The notes under the pieces are model-generated. The model saw only the letters and a program-made list of their open reading frames with translations. It was not told the DNA's origin and did not search any database. Positions 52,387-61,665 of a stretch of 64,000 bases of DNA are shown here, one piece after another. Location of the stretch: contig NZ_BONV01000005.1 of NCBI RefSeq assembly GCF_016862895.1, positions 282,325 to 346,324 of the forward strand, written 5' to 3'. Origin of the DNA: Planotetraspora kaengkrachanensis (GTDB lineage: Bacteria; Actinomycetota; Actinomycetes; Streptosporangiales; Streptosporangiaceae). Position 1 is the first letter of the stretch. Every line of letters begins with the position of its first letter. Position numbers and translations under genes: made by a program.

Positions 52387-53289
52387 GTGCTGATGCTTCT
52401 CGACACCCCGTCTCTCTACTTCCGCGCCTACTACGGCATCCCGGAGTCGATGACCGCGCCCGACGGCATGCCCGTCAACGCGGTCCGCGGGCTCATCGAC
52501 ATGATCGCCACTCTGGTCCGGCAACATTCGCCCACCGAGCTCGTCGCCTGCATGGACGCCGACTGGCGGCCGGCGTTCCGGGTGGCCGCAATCCCGACGT
52601 ACAAGGCCCACCGGGTGGCCTCCGGCAACGAGGAGACCGTGCCGGACACCCTGGTGCCTCAGGTGCCGGTCATCGAGGACGTCCTCGACGCGCTCGGCAT
52701 CGCCAGGATCGGCGTCCCCGGGTATGAGGCCGACGACGTCATCGGCACGCTTGCGACCAGGGCGTCCGGCGCGGTCGACATCGTCACCGGCGACCGCGAC
52801 CTCTTCCAGCTCGTCGACGACGCGAAACCGTGCCGAGCCCTTTACACAGTAAGGGGCATTCGTAACCTTCAAATGGTCGATGAGGCTTTTGTCGCCGACA
52901 AGTACGGCATCCCGGGCCAGGCGTACGCCGATTTCGCCACGCTGCGCGGCGACCCCAGCGACGGCCTTCCCGGCGTTTCCGGGATCGGCGAGAAGACCGC
53001 CGCCGCCCTGATCACCCGCTTCGGCTCGCTCACGGCCCTGCTGACCGCGCTCGACGCCGGCGTGACCGACGGCTTCCCCGCGGGGGCGCGCACCAAGCTC
53101 GCGGCGGCCCGCGACTATCTGGCCGTCGCGCCGGGGGTGGTCGAGGTCGCCCGCGACGCGCCCGTCCCCGACGTCGACCTGACCTGCCCGGCCAAGCCGC
53201 GGGATCCCGAGCGCCTGGTCGCCCTCGCCGACCGGTACGGCCTCGACGGCCCCCTCAACCGGCTTCTGGCCACGCTCGCCGACCGGTGA
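52387..53289 (+). CDS. 5'-3' exonuclease (DNA polymerase I N-terminal type)
   Basis: This 300-residue protein is a stand-alone 5' nuclease of the PIN/FEN type. Metal-binding acidic residues occur in LMLLDTPSLYFRAYYG, VACMDADWRPAFRV, EADDVIGTLA and VTGDRDLFQLV, followed by the helix-hairpin-helix GVSGIGEKTAAALI. Such proteins remove flaps or RNA primers. It lacks a polymerase domain. The start is GTG at 52387 or ATG at 52393. It lies 41 bp after the SpoIIE phosphatase gene. Confidence 0.92.
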   Translation: MLMLLDTPSLYFRAYYGIPESMTAPDGMPVNAVRGLIDMIATLVRQHSPTELVACMDADWRPAFRVAAIPTYKAHRVASGNEETVPDTLVPQVPVIEDVLDALGIARIGVPGYEADDVIGTLATRASGAVDIVTGDRDLFQLVDDAKPCRALYTVRGIRNLQMVDEAFVADKYGIPGQAYADFATLRGDPSDGLPGVSGIGEKTAAALITRFGSLTALLTALDAGVTDGFPAGARTKLAAARDYLAVAPGVVEVARDAPVPDVDLTCPAKPRDPERLVALADRYGLDGPLNRLLATLADR

Positions 53290-53334
53290 CGCCGGCCACT
53301 GCGCGCACGGGCCGCTCAGGAGTAGGTTGACCGC

Positions 53335-54777
53335 GTGCCGCACACGACCATCCGCCTCACCGGCGAGCAGGCGGGAAAGCCCGACGGCGCCGGCCTCGCG
53401 ACCGGCCTGGCCCGCATCCGCCACGAGTTCGGCCTGCCCCAGGCCTTCCCGCCGGCCGTCCTGGACGAGGCGGACAAGGCAGCGCGGAGCCTGGCCGTCC
53501 CCGATGAGGACCGCACCGACCTGCCGTTCGTCACCATCGACCCACCGGGATCGATGGATCTCGACCAGGCCCTGTGCATCGAGAAGCGGCCGGGCGGCTA
53601 CCGGGTGTGGTACGCCATCGCCGACGTCGCCGCATTCGTCCGCCCAGGTGGGGCGATGGACCTGGAGGCGAGGACCCGGGGCGAGACCGTGTACCTGCCC
53701 GACTCCCGTGTGCCGCTGCACCCCACGGTCCTGTCCGAGGGCGCGGCCAGCCTGTTGCCCGGCCAGGCCCGCCCCGCGGCGCTGTGGTGCGTCGATCTCG
53801 ACTCCGACGGCGAACTGGTCGGCGTCGACCTGCGGCGCGCGATGGTGCGCAGCCGCGAGCGGCTCGACTATGCCACCGTGCAGGCGGCCGTCGACGCCGG
53901 CAGGGCGGAGGGCACCCTCAAGCTGCTCTCCGAGGTGGGCCCGCTGCGGCTCGCCCTCGAGCGGGAGCGAGGCGGAGTCAGCCTGCCGACCCCCGAGCAG
54001 GAGGTCGTCCACGACGGCGACGGCTACGCGCTCGAGTTCCGCGCCACCCTTCCCTGCGAGGCGTGGAACGCCCAGATCTCCCTGCTCACCGGCATGTCGG
54101 CGGCGCAGTTGATGCTCGACGCCGGAATCGGGGTGCTGCGCGTGCTGCCCCCGCCGGCGCCGCGGGACCTCGTGAAGGCCCGCCGTGTGGCGGCCGCGCT
54201 CGGCGTCCCCTGGCCCGAGGACGCGTCGTACGGAGACGTCGTCCACGATCTCGATCCCCAGGTCCCCGGCCACGCCGCGTTCCTCCGGGAGTCGACGATC
54301 CTGCTCCGGGGGGCCGCGTACGCCGCCTTCGACGGCTCTCCGCCCCCGGTCACCGGGCACTCCGCCGTGGCCGCGCCGTACGCGCACGTGACGGCGCCGC
54401 TGCGCCGCCTCGTCGACCGCTACGCCACCGAGGTGTGCGTGGCCGTCGCGGCGGGCGAACCGGTGCCCGAGCAGGTCAGGGAGGCCCTGTCCGTGCTGCC
54501 CGAGCAGATGGCCGTCGCGGGCAGGCGCGCGGGCGCGGTCGAGCGGGCATGCGTCGACCTGGTCGAGGCGACCGTGCTGAGCCGCCGCCTCGGACAGTCG
54601 TTCGACGCCGTCGTCATCGACGTCGACGAGGGCAGGCCGGGCGGGCAGGTGCAGGTGACCGACCCCGCCGTCGTCGCCCGCTGCGACGGTGAACAGCTGC
54701 CCCTCGGCGAGCGGGTCCGGGTACGGCTCACGCGAGCCGACCCGGCCACCCGCGAGGTCAGGTTCGCCCTCGCCTGA
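53335..54777 (+). CDS. RNB-domain ribonuclease (RNase II/R-like)
   Basis: This 480-residue 3'-5' exoribonuclease consists almost only of the RNB catalytic domain. The metal cluster segment VTIDPPGSMDLDQALCIE keeps the first three conserved Asp residues, but the fourth position is Gln where RNase II has Asp. Later blocks are YAIADVAAFVRPGGAMDLEA, PHTTIRL at the start and PYAHVTAPLRRLVDRYATEV. Cold-shock and S1 domains are missing, so it is shorter than RNase II or R. It may need a partner for substrate binding. The start is a GTG at 53335. Confidence 0.9.
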   Translation: MPHTTIRLTGEQAGKPDGAGLATGLARIRHEFGLPQAFPPAVLDEADKAARSLAVPDEDRTDLPFVTIDPPGSMDLDQALCIEKRPGGYRVWYAIADVAAFVRPGGAMDLEARTRGETVYLPDSRVPLHPTVLSEGAASLLPGQARPAALWCVDLDSDGELVGVDLRRAMVRSRERLDYATVQAAVDAGRAEGTLKLLSEVGPLRLALERERGGVSLPTPEQEVVHDGDGYALEFRATLPCEAWNAQISLLTGMSAAQLMLDAGIGVLRVLPPPAPRDLVKARRVAAALGVPWPEDASYGDVVHDLDPQVPGHAAFLRESTILLRGAAYAAFDGSPPPVTGHSAVAAPYAHVTAPLRRLVDRYATEVCVAVAAGEPVPEQVREALSVLPEQMAVAGRRAGAVERACVDLVEATVLSRRLGQSFDAVVIDVDEGRPGGQVQVTDPAVVARCDGEQLPLGERVRVRLTRADPATREVRFALA

Positions 54778-54792
54778 GTCCCGCCTCGAGCC

Positions 54793-54852
54793 CCGTCACT
54801 AGCACCGTCACTAGCACCGTCACTAGCACCGTCACTAGCACCTTCACGAGCA
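54793..54852. repeat. 12-bp tandem repeat CCGTCACTAGCA
   Basis: Four perfect copies (54793-54840) are followed by a degenerate fifth, with further eroded copies to about 54895. They fill the gap between the convergent RNB and helY genes. It is the third 12-bp-period array within 4 kb. Confidence 0.85.
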
Positions 54853-54885
54853 CCGTCTCGGCACCCGGCACGGTCACGAGCACCG

Positions 54886-57600
54886 TCACGACACCGAGGA
54901 GTACGCGACCACGCCGCGGCGCATGGCGTCGATCGCCTTCACCGCGTTCGCGCGGACCTTGCTCCCCTTCGGCGCGGCGTCCTTGAGCTGCGCGAGCAGG
55001 TCGAGCAGCTGCTTGATCCAGCGGACGAAGTCGCCGGCGGCCATGTCACCGTCGGTCAGCACCGCGTCGAGGGAGTGACCCCGGGCCCAGCGGAACGCCG
55101 ACCAGGCGAAGCCGAGGTCGGGCTCCCTGATGAAGGACAACCCGTGGTCCTGCTCGATGCCCTCGAGCTCGCCCCACAGCCGGATCATCGCGGCCAGCGC
55201 CTCCTTGGCCGACCCCGCGGGGATCTTCGGACTGCGGGCGTCGTCGGACTGCCGCGACTCGTAGACCAGCGACGACACGCAGGCGGCGAGTTCGGCCGGG
55301 TCGAGACCCTCCCAGACTCCGGAACGCAGGCACTCCGCGGTGAGCAGGTCGAGCTCGGTGTAGAGCTTGGCGAGGCGCCTGCCCTCCTCGGTGACGCTCT
55401 CGTCTTCGAGGTATCCGAGCTGGTCGAGCACACCGCACACCTTGTCGAAGGTGCGGGCGATCACGTGCGAGCGGCCCTCGACCCGGCGCCTGAGCGCTTC
55501 GGTCTCCCGGTACAGCTTGTGGTAGCGCTCCCCCCAGCGCGCGTGATCCTCCCGCTCGTCACAGCCGTGGCACGGATGCCGGCGCAGTTCGACCCGCAGG
55601 CGGCTGATCTCCTCGTCCTCGGTCGTGTGGTCGCGCGCCCTGGCGGGCTTGCCCAGGTCGCGATCACCGAGCTTGGCGTGCATCGTGGAGACCAGGTTCG
55701 CCCGCTCCTTGGGCGACCGGGCGTTGAAGTTCTTCGGGATCCGGATCGTGTCGACGGGCTCGACCGGCACGGGGAAGTCCGCGGGCGATAACTTCTTCAC
55801 CTGCTTGCCGATGGTCAGCACCAGCGGCGACGGCCCCTCGCCGCGCATGCTCGTCCCCGGGTCCAGGACGACGGCGAGGCCCGCCCGCCGTCCTCCGGGC
55901 ACGCGGATGACGTCACCGGGCTTGAGCGCCTCCAGCGACTGCACGGCCTGCGCCCTCCTGGCCGCGCCGCGCTGGCGGGACAGCTCCGCCTCCCGGTCGG
56001 AGAGGCGGCGGCGCAGCCCCGCGTACTCCTGGAAGTCGCCGAGATGGCAGGTCATCGCCTCGGCGTAGCCTTCGAGCGCCTGCTCCGCCTTGCGGAGCTG
56101 CCGGGCCAGCCCGACGACCGCCCGGTCGGCCTGGAACTGGGCGAAGGAGTCCTCGAGCAGGGTCCGCGCACGCTCCCGGCCGACCTGCCCGACCAGGTTG
56201 ACCGCCATGTTGTACGACGGCTGGAAGCTCGACCGCAGCGGGTAGGTGCGGGTGCTGGCGAGCCCGGCCACGCTCAGCGGGTCCATGCCCGGCTGCCACA
56301 GGACGACGGCGTGACCCTCGACGTCGATGCCCCGCCGGCCGGCCCGCCCGGTGAGCTGGGTGTACTCGCCCGGGGTCAGGTCGGCGTGCGTCTCGCCGTT
56401 CCACTTGTCGAGCTTCTCGATCACGACCGACCTGGCCGGCATGTTGATGCCCAGCGCCAGGGTCTCGGTCGCGAACACGGCCTTGACCAGCCCCTTGGTG
56501 AACAGCTCCTCCACGACCTCCTTGAACGCGGGGAGCATGCCGGCGTGGTGGGCCGCGAGGCCGCGTTCGAGGCAGTCGCGCCACTCCAGGTAACCCAGGA
56601 CGGCCAGGTCCTCGTCGGGCAGGTGCGCGGTCCGCTCGTCGACGATCTGGCGGATCTCGTGCCGCTCGGTGTCCGAGGTCAGCCGGAGTCCCGCGGTGAG
56701 GCACTGCATGACCGCGGCGTCGCAGCCGGCCCGGGAGAAGATGAACGTGATCGCCGGCAGCAGGCCTTCGGCGTCGAGCTTCTCGATCACGTCCGACCTG
56801 CTGGAGCCGTTGCCCCGTCCCGGCCTGGTGTACCCGCGCTTGCCCCGCATCTGCGCGAGCCGCATCTCGTCACGGGAGATCCGCATGACCGTCGGGTTGA
56901 TCCGCAGGGTGTCGTCGCCCTCGTTGACGAACAGGTCGTACAGCCGGCTGCCCACCATCAGGTGCTGCCACAGCGGCACGGGCCGGACCTCGTCGACGAT
57001 CACCGTGGTGTCGCCCCTGACCTCGCCGAGCCACTCGCCGAACTCCTCGGCGTTGCTGACGGTCGCGGACAGGGCGGCCACCCGGACCGACTCGGGCAGG
57101 TGGATGATCACCTCTTCCCAGACGGCGCCGCGGAACCGGTCGGCGAGGTAGTGCACCTCGTCCATCACGACATAACCGAGGCCCGCCAGCGTGGGCGAGC
57201 CCGCGTAGAGCATGTTGCGCAGGACCTCGGTGGTCATGACCACGATCGGCGCCTCGCCGTTGACGCTGTTGTCACCGGTGAGCAGGCCGACCTTGGTCGC
57301 GCCGTACCGCCTGACGAGGTCGTTGAACTTCTGGTTCGACAGAGCCTTGATCGGCGTCGTGTAGAAGCACTTGCGGCCCTGCTCCAAGGCCAGGTGGACG
57401 GCGAACTCGCCGACGACGGTCTTGCCCGACCCCGTGGGGGCCGCCACCAGGACTCCGTCTCCCGCTTCGAGCGCCTGGCAGGCGTCGAGCTGGAACTCGT
57501 CCAGGTCGAAGTCGTACAGTCCGCGGAACGAGGCGAGAGCAGGCCCCTGTTCGGTCTGCTCCTGGCGGAATGCGGCGTAGCGTTCCGCTGGCGTGCTCAT
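54886..57600 (-). CDS. helY: DEAD/DEAH-box RNA helicase HelY (Mtr4/Ski2-like)
   Basis: This 904-residue SF2 helicase has Walker A APTGSGKT (residues 54-61), the DEVH box (147-150), ALSATVSNAEEF (motif III), and the helicase C-terminal block with FATETLALGINMPA and QLTGRAGRRGID. A C-terminal DSHCT-like domain ends the protein. It probably remodels structured RNA for degradation, like Mtr4 or Ski2. I chose the ATG at 57600 because GAGGAGAG lies five bases upstream; the frame extends to 57675 without such support. It lies next to the tat and paf genes, as in other actinobacteria. Confidence 0.93.
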   Translation of the reverse strand: MSTPAERYAAFRQEQTEQGPALASFRGLYDFDLDEFQLDACQALEAGDGVLVAAPTGSGKTVVGEFAVHLALEQGRKCFYTTPIKALSNQKFNDLVRRYGATKVGLLTGDNSVNGEAPIVVMTTEVLRNMLYAGSPTLAGLGYVVMDEVHYLADRFRGAVWEEVIIHLPESVRVAALSATVSNAEEFGEWLGEVRGDTTVIVDEVRPVPLWQHLMVGSRLYDLFVNEGDDTLRINPTVMRISRDEMRLAQMRGKRGYTRPGRGNGSSRSDVIEKLDAEGLLPAITFIFSRAGCDAAVMQCLTAGLRLTSDTERHEIRQIVDERTAHLPDEDLAVLGYLEWRDCLERGLAAHHAGMLPAFKEVVEELFTKGLVKAVFATETLALGINMPARSVVIEKLDKWNGETHADLTPGEYTQLTGRAGRRGIDVEGHAVVLWQPGMDPLSVAGLASTRTYPLRSSFQPSYNMAVNLVGQVGRERARTLLEDSFAQFQADRAVVGLARQLRKAEQALEGYAEAMTCHLGDFQEYAGLRRRLSDREAELSRQRGAARRAQAVQSLEALKPGDVIRVPGGRRAGLAVVLDPGTSMRGEGPSPLVLTIGKQVKKLSPADFPVPVEPVDTIRIPKNFNARSPKERANLVSTMHAKLGDRDLGKPARARDHTTEDEEISRLRVELRRHPCHGCDEREDHARWGERYHKLYRETEALRRRVEGRSHVIARTFDKVCGVLDQLGYLEDESVTEEGRRLAKLYTELDLLTAECLRSGVWEGLDPAELAACVSSLVYESRQSDDARSPKIPAGSAKEALAAMIRLWGELEGIEQDHGLSFIREPDLGFAWSAFRWARGHSLDAVLTDGDMAAGDFVRWIKQLLDLLAQLKDAAPKGSKVRANAVKAIDAMRRGVVAYSSVS

Positions 57601-58004
57601 ACTCTCTCCTCGACTAGCGGCTCGTTCGAGCTTTCCGGGACTGTCCTTCTCCGTCGTCTCGTTCGGTCCGCTCATCCATGGGTCAACCCTACCGATATGG
57701 GGATTCCGGACCGCCCGTCACCACGCGCCGTAATCGTCGAATCCGTCCGCCGGCGGATCGAATCGCGGCGGACGGACATCGTCGGCCCGCTCCGGCACCG
57801 GCGAGATCGTGGGTGCTCTCCCCTCGCAACGTGTACCACAGGGGCGCCAGAGGTCCGGCGGCAAGCCGCGCCCGCAGGTCGTAGGGCCCGGGGGCCGGTT
57901 CACGTGACACCGCAGCCGGCGCCCGCCGACTGCGGCGCCGGGGGCCGAACACGCGAATGACCCGCGAGTTCTCGCACTCCCTCAGGCCGCCGCTCACCCG
58001 ATGA
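57601..58004. other. Gap between helY and the lipid kinase gene
   Basis: These 404 bases hold the helY ribosome-binding site at the left and one possible small gene at 57718-57903. I see no terminator and no clear promoter elsewhere in it. Confidence 0.5.
57718..57903 (-). CDS. Possible small protein (61 residues)
   Basis: A GTG-started frame encodes a Pro-rich, cysteine-containing peptide that ends PPRFDPPADGFDDYGAW, which reads like a genuine acidic, aromatic C-terminus. The codons keep the high third-position GC of the genome, but the competing frames here do too. I do not recognise it. It lies between helY and the lipid kinase on the same strand. Confidence 0.35.
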   Translation of the reverse strand: MNRPPGPTTCGRGLPPDLWRPCGTRCEGRAPTISPVPERADDVRPPRFDPPADGFDDYGAW

Positions 58005-58973
58005 TCATACCAAGTCGATATTTGGTTCGAATGCGGCCGGGACGAGGACACGGAGGGCGCCGGGCACGACGGTGCACGACACCGGGGCGGCGCCCACCCG
58101 CTCTCCGTCGGCGTAGGCCACCACGTCGGGCGCCTCCAGCGTCACGCTCCTGGCGCGCCTGACGGTCACAGCGGGATGGCTGAGGTGGCTGCCCCGGTAA
58201 ACGCGGGGAAACGTACGGAGGAACTCCCCCCGGGACATCGCACCGAGGGTCAGCACGTCGAGCAGGCCGTCGTCGGGGCGGGCGTCGGGGCACACCCGCA
58301 TGCCCGCACCGTACGAGGAGGTGTTGGCCACGGCGACCAGCACGGCCTCCTGTTCGACGGCCTCGCCGTCCAGCGTGATCCTGAAGGGGATCGGCGCCCA
58401 GGAGCGCAGTTCGCGCATGAGCGCGACCACGTATTTGGCCATGCCGGGCGGGCTGGTCATCTCGTTGGCCCGTTCGTTGACGCGGGAGTCGAACCCGCAG
58501 GCCATGACGCCGGCGAACCACTCACCCCCGCCGGTGCCACCGCCGTCGCTGTCATCGTCGCCTTGGCCTTCGCCCATGCCTTTGGCGGCGCCCAGCCTGG
58601 CCGCGTCGATCACCCGATGGCGGCCGGCGGTCACGACGTCGGCGGCGGCCATCGGATCGCGGCGGGCGATCCCCAGGGCGCCGGCGATGTCGTTGCCCGT
58701 GCCCGCAGGGATGATGCCGAGGGGCACGTCGGTTCCCGCGACCGCCTGCAGGGCCAGGTGGACCAGCCCGTCACCCCCGAAGGCGACGAGCGCCTGCGGG
58801 CCGTCCGCGACGATGGCGCGGGCACGCTCGAGGGAGTCCTCCGGCGACGTGCCGACGATCACCGACACGGGACGCCCGCCCGCCCGCAACCGCTGGACGA
58901 CGGGGTCCAGCAGTCGCATCGTGCGGCCGCCCCGGGCGGCGGGGTTCACCAGGACGACGATCTCTCCGGACAT
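58005..58973 (-). CDS. Diacylglycerol kinase-family lipid kinase
   Basis: This 322-residue YegS/DagK-type kinase has VVLVNPAARGG at the N-terminus, the nucleotide loop LVAFGGDGLVHLAL and IIPAGTGNDIAGALG, and the DGLLDVLTLGAMSRGEFL block. It phosphorylates diacylglycerol or a related lipid alcohol at the membrane with ATP. A Gly/Asp-rich loop (GEGQGDDDSDGGGTGGGE) near residue 140 is an unusual insertion. It is upstream of helY and downstream of tatC on the same strand. Confidence 0.92.
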   Translation of the reverse strand: MSGEIVVLVNPAARGGRTMRLLDPVVQRLRAGGRPVSVIVGTSPEDSLERARAIVADGPQALVAFGGDGLVHLALQAVAGTDVPLGIIPAGTGNDIAGALGIARRDPMAAADVVTAGRHRVIDAARLGAAKGMGEGQGDDDSDGGGTGGGEWFAGVMACGFDSRVNERANEMTSPPGMAKYVVALMRELRSWAPIPFRITLDGEAVEQEAVLVAVANTSSYGAGMRVCPDARPDDGLLDVLTLGAMSRGEFLRTFPRVYRGSHLSHPAVTVRRARSVTLEAPDVVAYADGERVGAAPVSCTVVPGALRVLVPAAFEPNIDLV

Positions 58974-59057
58974 GTCCGGAACCTATTCCAGGAACGCGGC
59001 GCGCAACAGTCCCCGCTGCCGTTCTGTGACAGCCTCCGCGCGCCGGATTCCCGGGGG

Positions 59058-59933
59058 CTACTCCCTGGTGTCGACCGAATCCACAGAGTCCGAGGGCGTC
59101 GACGGGCCGTCGAGTTCCTCTTCGAGTGCCCGCAACCGCTCCGCTTCGGCCGCGTCCTTCTTCTTGTCGTGGAAGTACATGAAGATCTCCGCGACGAAGA
59201 ACAGCACCACCATGGGCGCCGAGAGGGCCAGCATGGTGAACGGGTCCTGGCTGGGCGTCGCCACCGCGGCGAAGACGAACAGCAGGAAGATGATCATCCG
59301 CTGGTGCTTGGACACCAGCGAGTACCTCAGCACGCCGATGACGTTGAGGAACACCATGAGCAGCGGCATCAGGAACGAGACGCCGAAGACGACGAGCATC
59401 AGGATGAGGAACCCGAGGTAGTCGTCCACGTTGATGAGCGGGATCGCGTTGCTGGGCACGAAGCTGAACAGGAGGGCGAGCCCTCGGTCCATCGTGAGAT
59501 AGGCCAGCGCGGCACCGGCGGCGAACAGCGGAACCGCCAGGCCGAGGAAGCCCAGCGAGTAACGCCGCTCGTTCTGGTAGAGCCCGGGCGTGACGAAGGC
59601 CCAGATCTGGTAGAGCCAGATCGGCGCGCTCACGACCGCGCCGAAGATCATCGCGACCTTGAGGTTGATGAAGAAACCGTCCAGGACGCCGTTGACCACA
59701 AGAGTGCAGCTTTCACCGCTGGTGATCTTGTAGGCCGCCGGCAGCCGGCAGAACGGCCCGGTCATGAACCGCCAGATCGGGTCGAAGAAGACGAACCCGA
59801 CCGCCGTGCCCGCGATCACAGCCAAGAGTATCTTGACTACCCGGTTACGCAGCTCACGGACATGGTCCATGAGCGACATCCGGCCGTCGTCGTCGGTAGG
59901 AGCCTTCGGGCTCGACCGCTTCAGCAGCGCCAT
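59058..59933 (-). CDS. tatC: Twin-arginine translocase subunit TatC
   Basis: This 291-residue TatC has six hydrophobic helices and the conserved N-terminus MSLMDHVRELRNRVVKIL with the family Glu-Leu-Arg. The first periplasmic loop includes YKITSGESCTL, and later FLIPLLMVFLNVIG-like segments occur. It binds the twin-arginine signal and recruits TatA to move folded proteins across the membrane. A charged C-terminal tail (DKKKDAAEAERLRALEEEL) extends beyond the E. coli length. It follows tatA by 48 bp on the same strand. Confidence 0.97.
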   Translation of the reverse strand: MALLKRSSPKAPTDDDGRMSLMDHVRELRNRVVKILLAVIAGTAVGFVFFDPIWRFMTGPFCRLPAAYKITSGESCTLVVNGVLDGFFINLKVAMIFGAVVSAPIWLYQIWAFVTPGLYQNERRYSLGFLGLAVPLFAAGAALAYLTMDRGLALLFSFVPSNAIPLINVDDYLGFLILMLVVFGVSFLMPLLMVFLNVIGVLRYSLVSKHQRMIIFLLFVFAAVATPSQDPFTMLALSAPMVVLFFVAEIFMYFHDKKKDAAEAERLRALEEELDGPSTPSDSVDSVDTRE

Positions 59934-59981
59934 GTCAGTGATCCTGCTCCGGGGGTGGGGGCCAAGGGCAGGCCCTGACGA

Positions 59982-60314
59982 TCAGCTGGACCTCTGGTCG
60001 TTCTGCGGCTGCGCGACGGGCGCGCCGTTCACCGTGGGCTCAGAAGTGGCCTTGAGCCGGCGGTTCTCCTCCTCCAGGAGGCGCAGACGATCCTCGACCG
60101 ACGGGGCGGCCGCGGTGACCTGCTGCGGGGGCACGGGCTCGGCCTTGACGACCACCGGCTCGCCGTCCTCCCGCATGCTGGTCGTCTCCTTCTTGAACAG
60201 CCGCAGCGACTGCCCAAGAGCCCTCGCCGTGTCCGGCAGCTTCTTGGCGCCGAACAGCAAGATCAGAACCACACCGATAATGATCAGCTCAGGCGCACCG
60301 AGTCCAGCCATCAT
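59982..60314 (-). CDS. tatA: Twin-arginine translocase subunit TatA
   Basis: This 110-residue TatA has one N-terminal transmembrane helix (LGAPELIIIGVVLILLF), the FGAKKLP hinge and an amphipathic helix (ARALGQSLRLFKKE), then a variable tail with a short coiled coil (EDRLRLLEEENRRLKA). It oligomerises to form the Tat pore. Paired ATG codons at 60314 and 60311 could both start it. tatB is not visible here, as is usual in actinobacteria. Confidence 0.97.
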   Translation of the reverse strand: MMAGLGAPELIIIGVVLILLFGAKKLPDTARALGQSLRLFKKETTSMREDGEPVVVKAEPVPPQQVTAAAPSVEDRLRLLEEENRRLKATSEPTVNGAPVAQPQNDQRSS

Positions 60315-60417
60315 GTTTCCTTAAGCGCAGGGGTCGTTCCTCAAGACCGATCGTACGCGCTACTGGCGGCAGTGTTACCCGCGCCCGGCCTCGATTGTGC
60401 CGATGGCCATGTGGAAT

Positions 60418-60582
60418 TCACCGAGGACGATCGGACGAGGACGCCAGACGCTGCCGGCTGCGGTCGATTTCCCGGGTCAGCCCACGTGCGGCGACGAGGA
60501 CCCGAACGGACAGGAATCCCAGCACGACGAGCCCCGCCACCCCGAGGCCCACCGCCGCGAAGATCCAGAACATGCCCGCCAT
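60418..60582 (-). CDS. Small single-pass membrane protein
   Basis: This 54-residue protein consists of one hydrophobic helix (MFWIFAAVGLGVAGLVVLGF) and a basic cytoplasmic tail (RGLTREIDRSRQRLASSSD). A protein of this size and shape often sits between tatA and pafC in actinomycetes as I recall, and it may be an accessory to either. The ATG at 60582 or 60573 could start it. Confidence 0.7.
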   Translation of the reverse strand: MAGMFWIFAAVGLGVAGLVVLGFLSVRVLVAARGLTREIDRSRQRLASSSDRPR

Positions 60583-60704
60583 GCTAACCGGCCTTCCCCT
60601 CCCGCGGGCGCACCGCCTCCAGACCGTGACCCCCGCGGGTGAGGCCAAGTTGTGACGTGGGCGGCCGGGCGGGGTGGGGCTGCGTGAGGCGGCGTCAGGC
60701 TGCG

Positions 60705-61658
60705 TCAGGCCACGGAGTCGTAATTGGCGAGCGCCAGTTTGGCCGTCTCCCTGACGCGGTCGGCCAGCGACACCGGCGAGGAGACCCGCCCGCTGTCGCC
60801 CAGCCGCAGCGCGAGCCGTACGAGCCAGGACTGGTCGCGCGCACGGAGCGAGACCCGCAGGCGGCCCTCTCCGAGCTCGACGACCTCCTCGCAGGGGTAG
60901 TACTCGGCGACCCAGCGGCCCGCGGCGGTGAGCTCGAGCTCGACCAGCTCATCGCTGTCGGAGGGGCGGAAGACGCCCGCGGTGACGTCCATCGGCTCGG
61001 CCTCCGCCGGCGGATCGGCGGCCACCTCGAGGACCTCCACGTCGAGGATCCTGTCGAGCCGGAACATCCGCATGGCCTCGGCCCGGTAGCACCAGCCCTC
61101 GAGGTAGTGGCGGCCGTCGACCATGACGATCCGCAGCGGGTCGACCTCACGGGGAGTGATCTCGTCGCGCCCCGGCACGTAGTAGCGCAGGGACAGCCGC
61201 CTGCCCCTGCGGATCGCGTCGGCGATCACCGAGTGCGCCCCGGGGGCGGCGCCGACCTCGACCTGAACCTGGCTGCTGACCGTGGCCGCGCCGTCGCCGG
61301 CCGCCTGCTCCAGCTTCGCGATCACACGGGCCAGCACGTCGCGGCCTTCGAACTCGGGCAGTTCGTCGAGCATGCGCAGCGCGACGAGCAGGGCGCTCGC
61401 CTCGTCCACGCCCAGTTTCAGCGGCCGGGCGATCGTGTCGGCGTTCTCGATCGTGATCTCGCCGCCGTCCCACGACACGTCGATCAGGTCGCCAGGGGTG
61501 TGTCCCGGCAGGCCGCACATCCACACGAGCTGGAGATCGTCGATGAGCTGCTTCTCGGACAGGCCGAACAGCCGCGCCACCTCCGGCACCTCCGCACCCG
61601 GATGCGACATCAGGTACGGCACGAGCGCGAGCAGCCTCGGCAGCCGGTCGGAACTCAT
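60705..61658 (-). CDS. pafC: PafC, WYL-domain DNA-damage regulator subunit
   Basis: PafC acts with PafB as a heterodimeric activator of many DNA-damage genes in mycobacteria. The 317-residue protein has an N-terminal winged helix (MSHPGAEVPEVARLFGLSEK), a WYL domain (IVMDGRHYLEGWCYRAEAM) and a WCX-like C-terminal domain. It starts 7 bp after the PafB stop, so the two are one transcript. Single-stranded DNA or a related ligand is thought to trigger WYL regulators of this type. Confidence 0.93.
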   Translation of the reverse strand: MSSDRLPRLLALVPYLMSHPGAEVPEVARLFGLSEKQLIDDLQLVWMCGLPGHTPGDLIDVSWDGGEITIENADTIARPLKLGVDEASALLVALRMLDELPEFEGRDVLARVIAKLEQAAGDGAATVSSQVQVEVGAAPGAHSVIADAIRRGRRLSLRYYVPGRDEITPREVDPLRIVMVDGRHYLEGWCYRAEAMRMFRLDRILDVEVLEVAADPPAEAEPMDVTAGVFRPSDSDELVELELTAAGRWVAEYYPCEEVVELGEGRLRVSLRARDQSWLVRLALRLGDSGRVSSPVSLADRVRETAKLALANYDSVA

Positions 61659-61665
61659 CGAACGC

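Noticed and set aside
58015..58040. tRNA T-loop (GGTTCGAAT)
   Set aside because: The motif falls in the coding end of the lipid kinase and no cloverleaf can be drawn around it.
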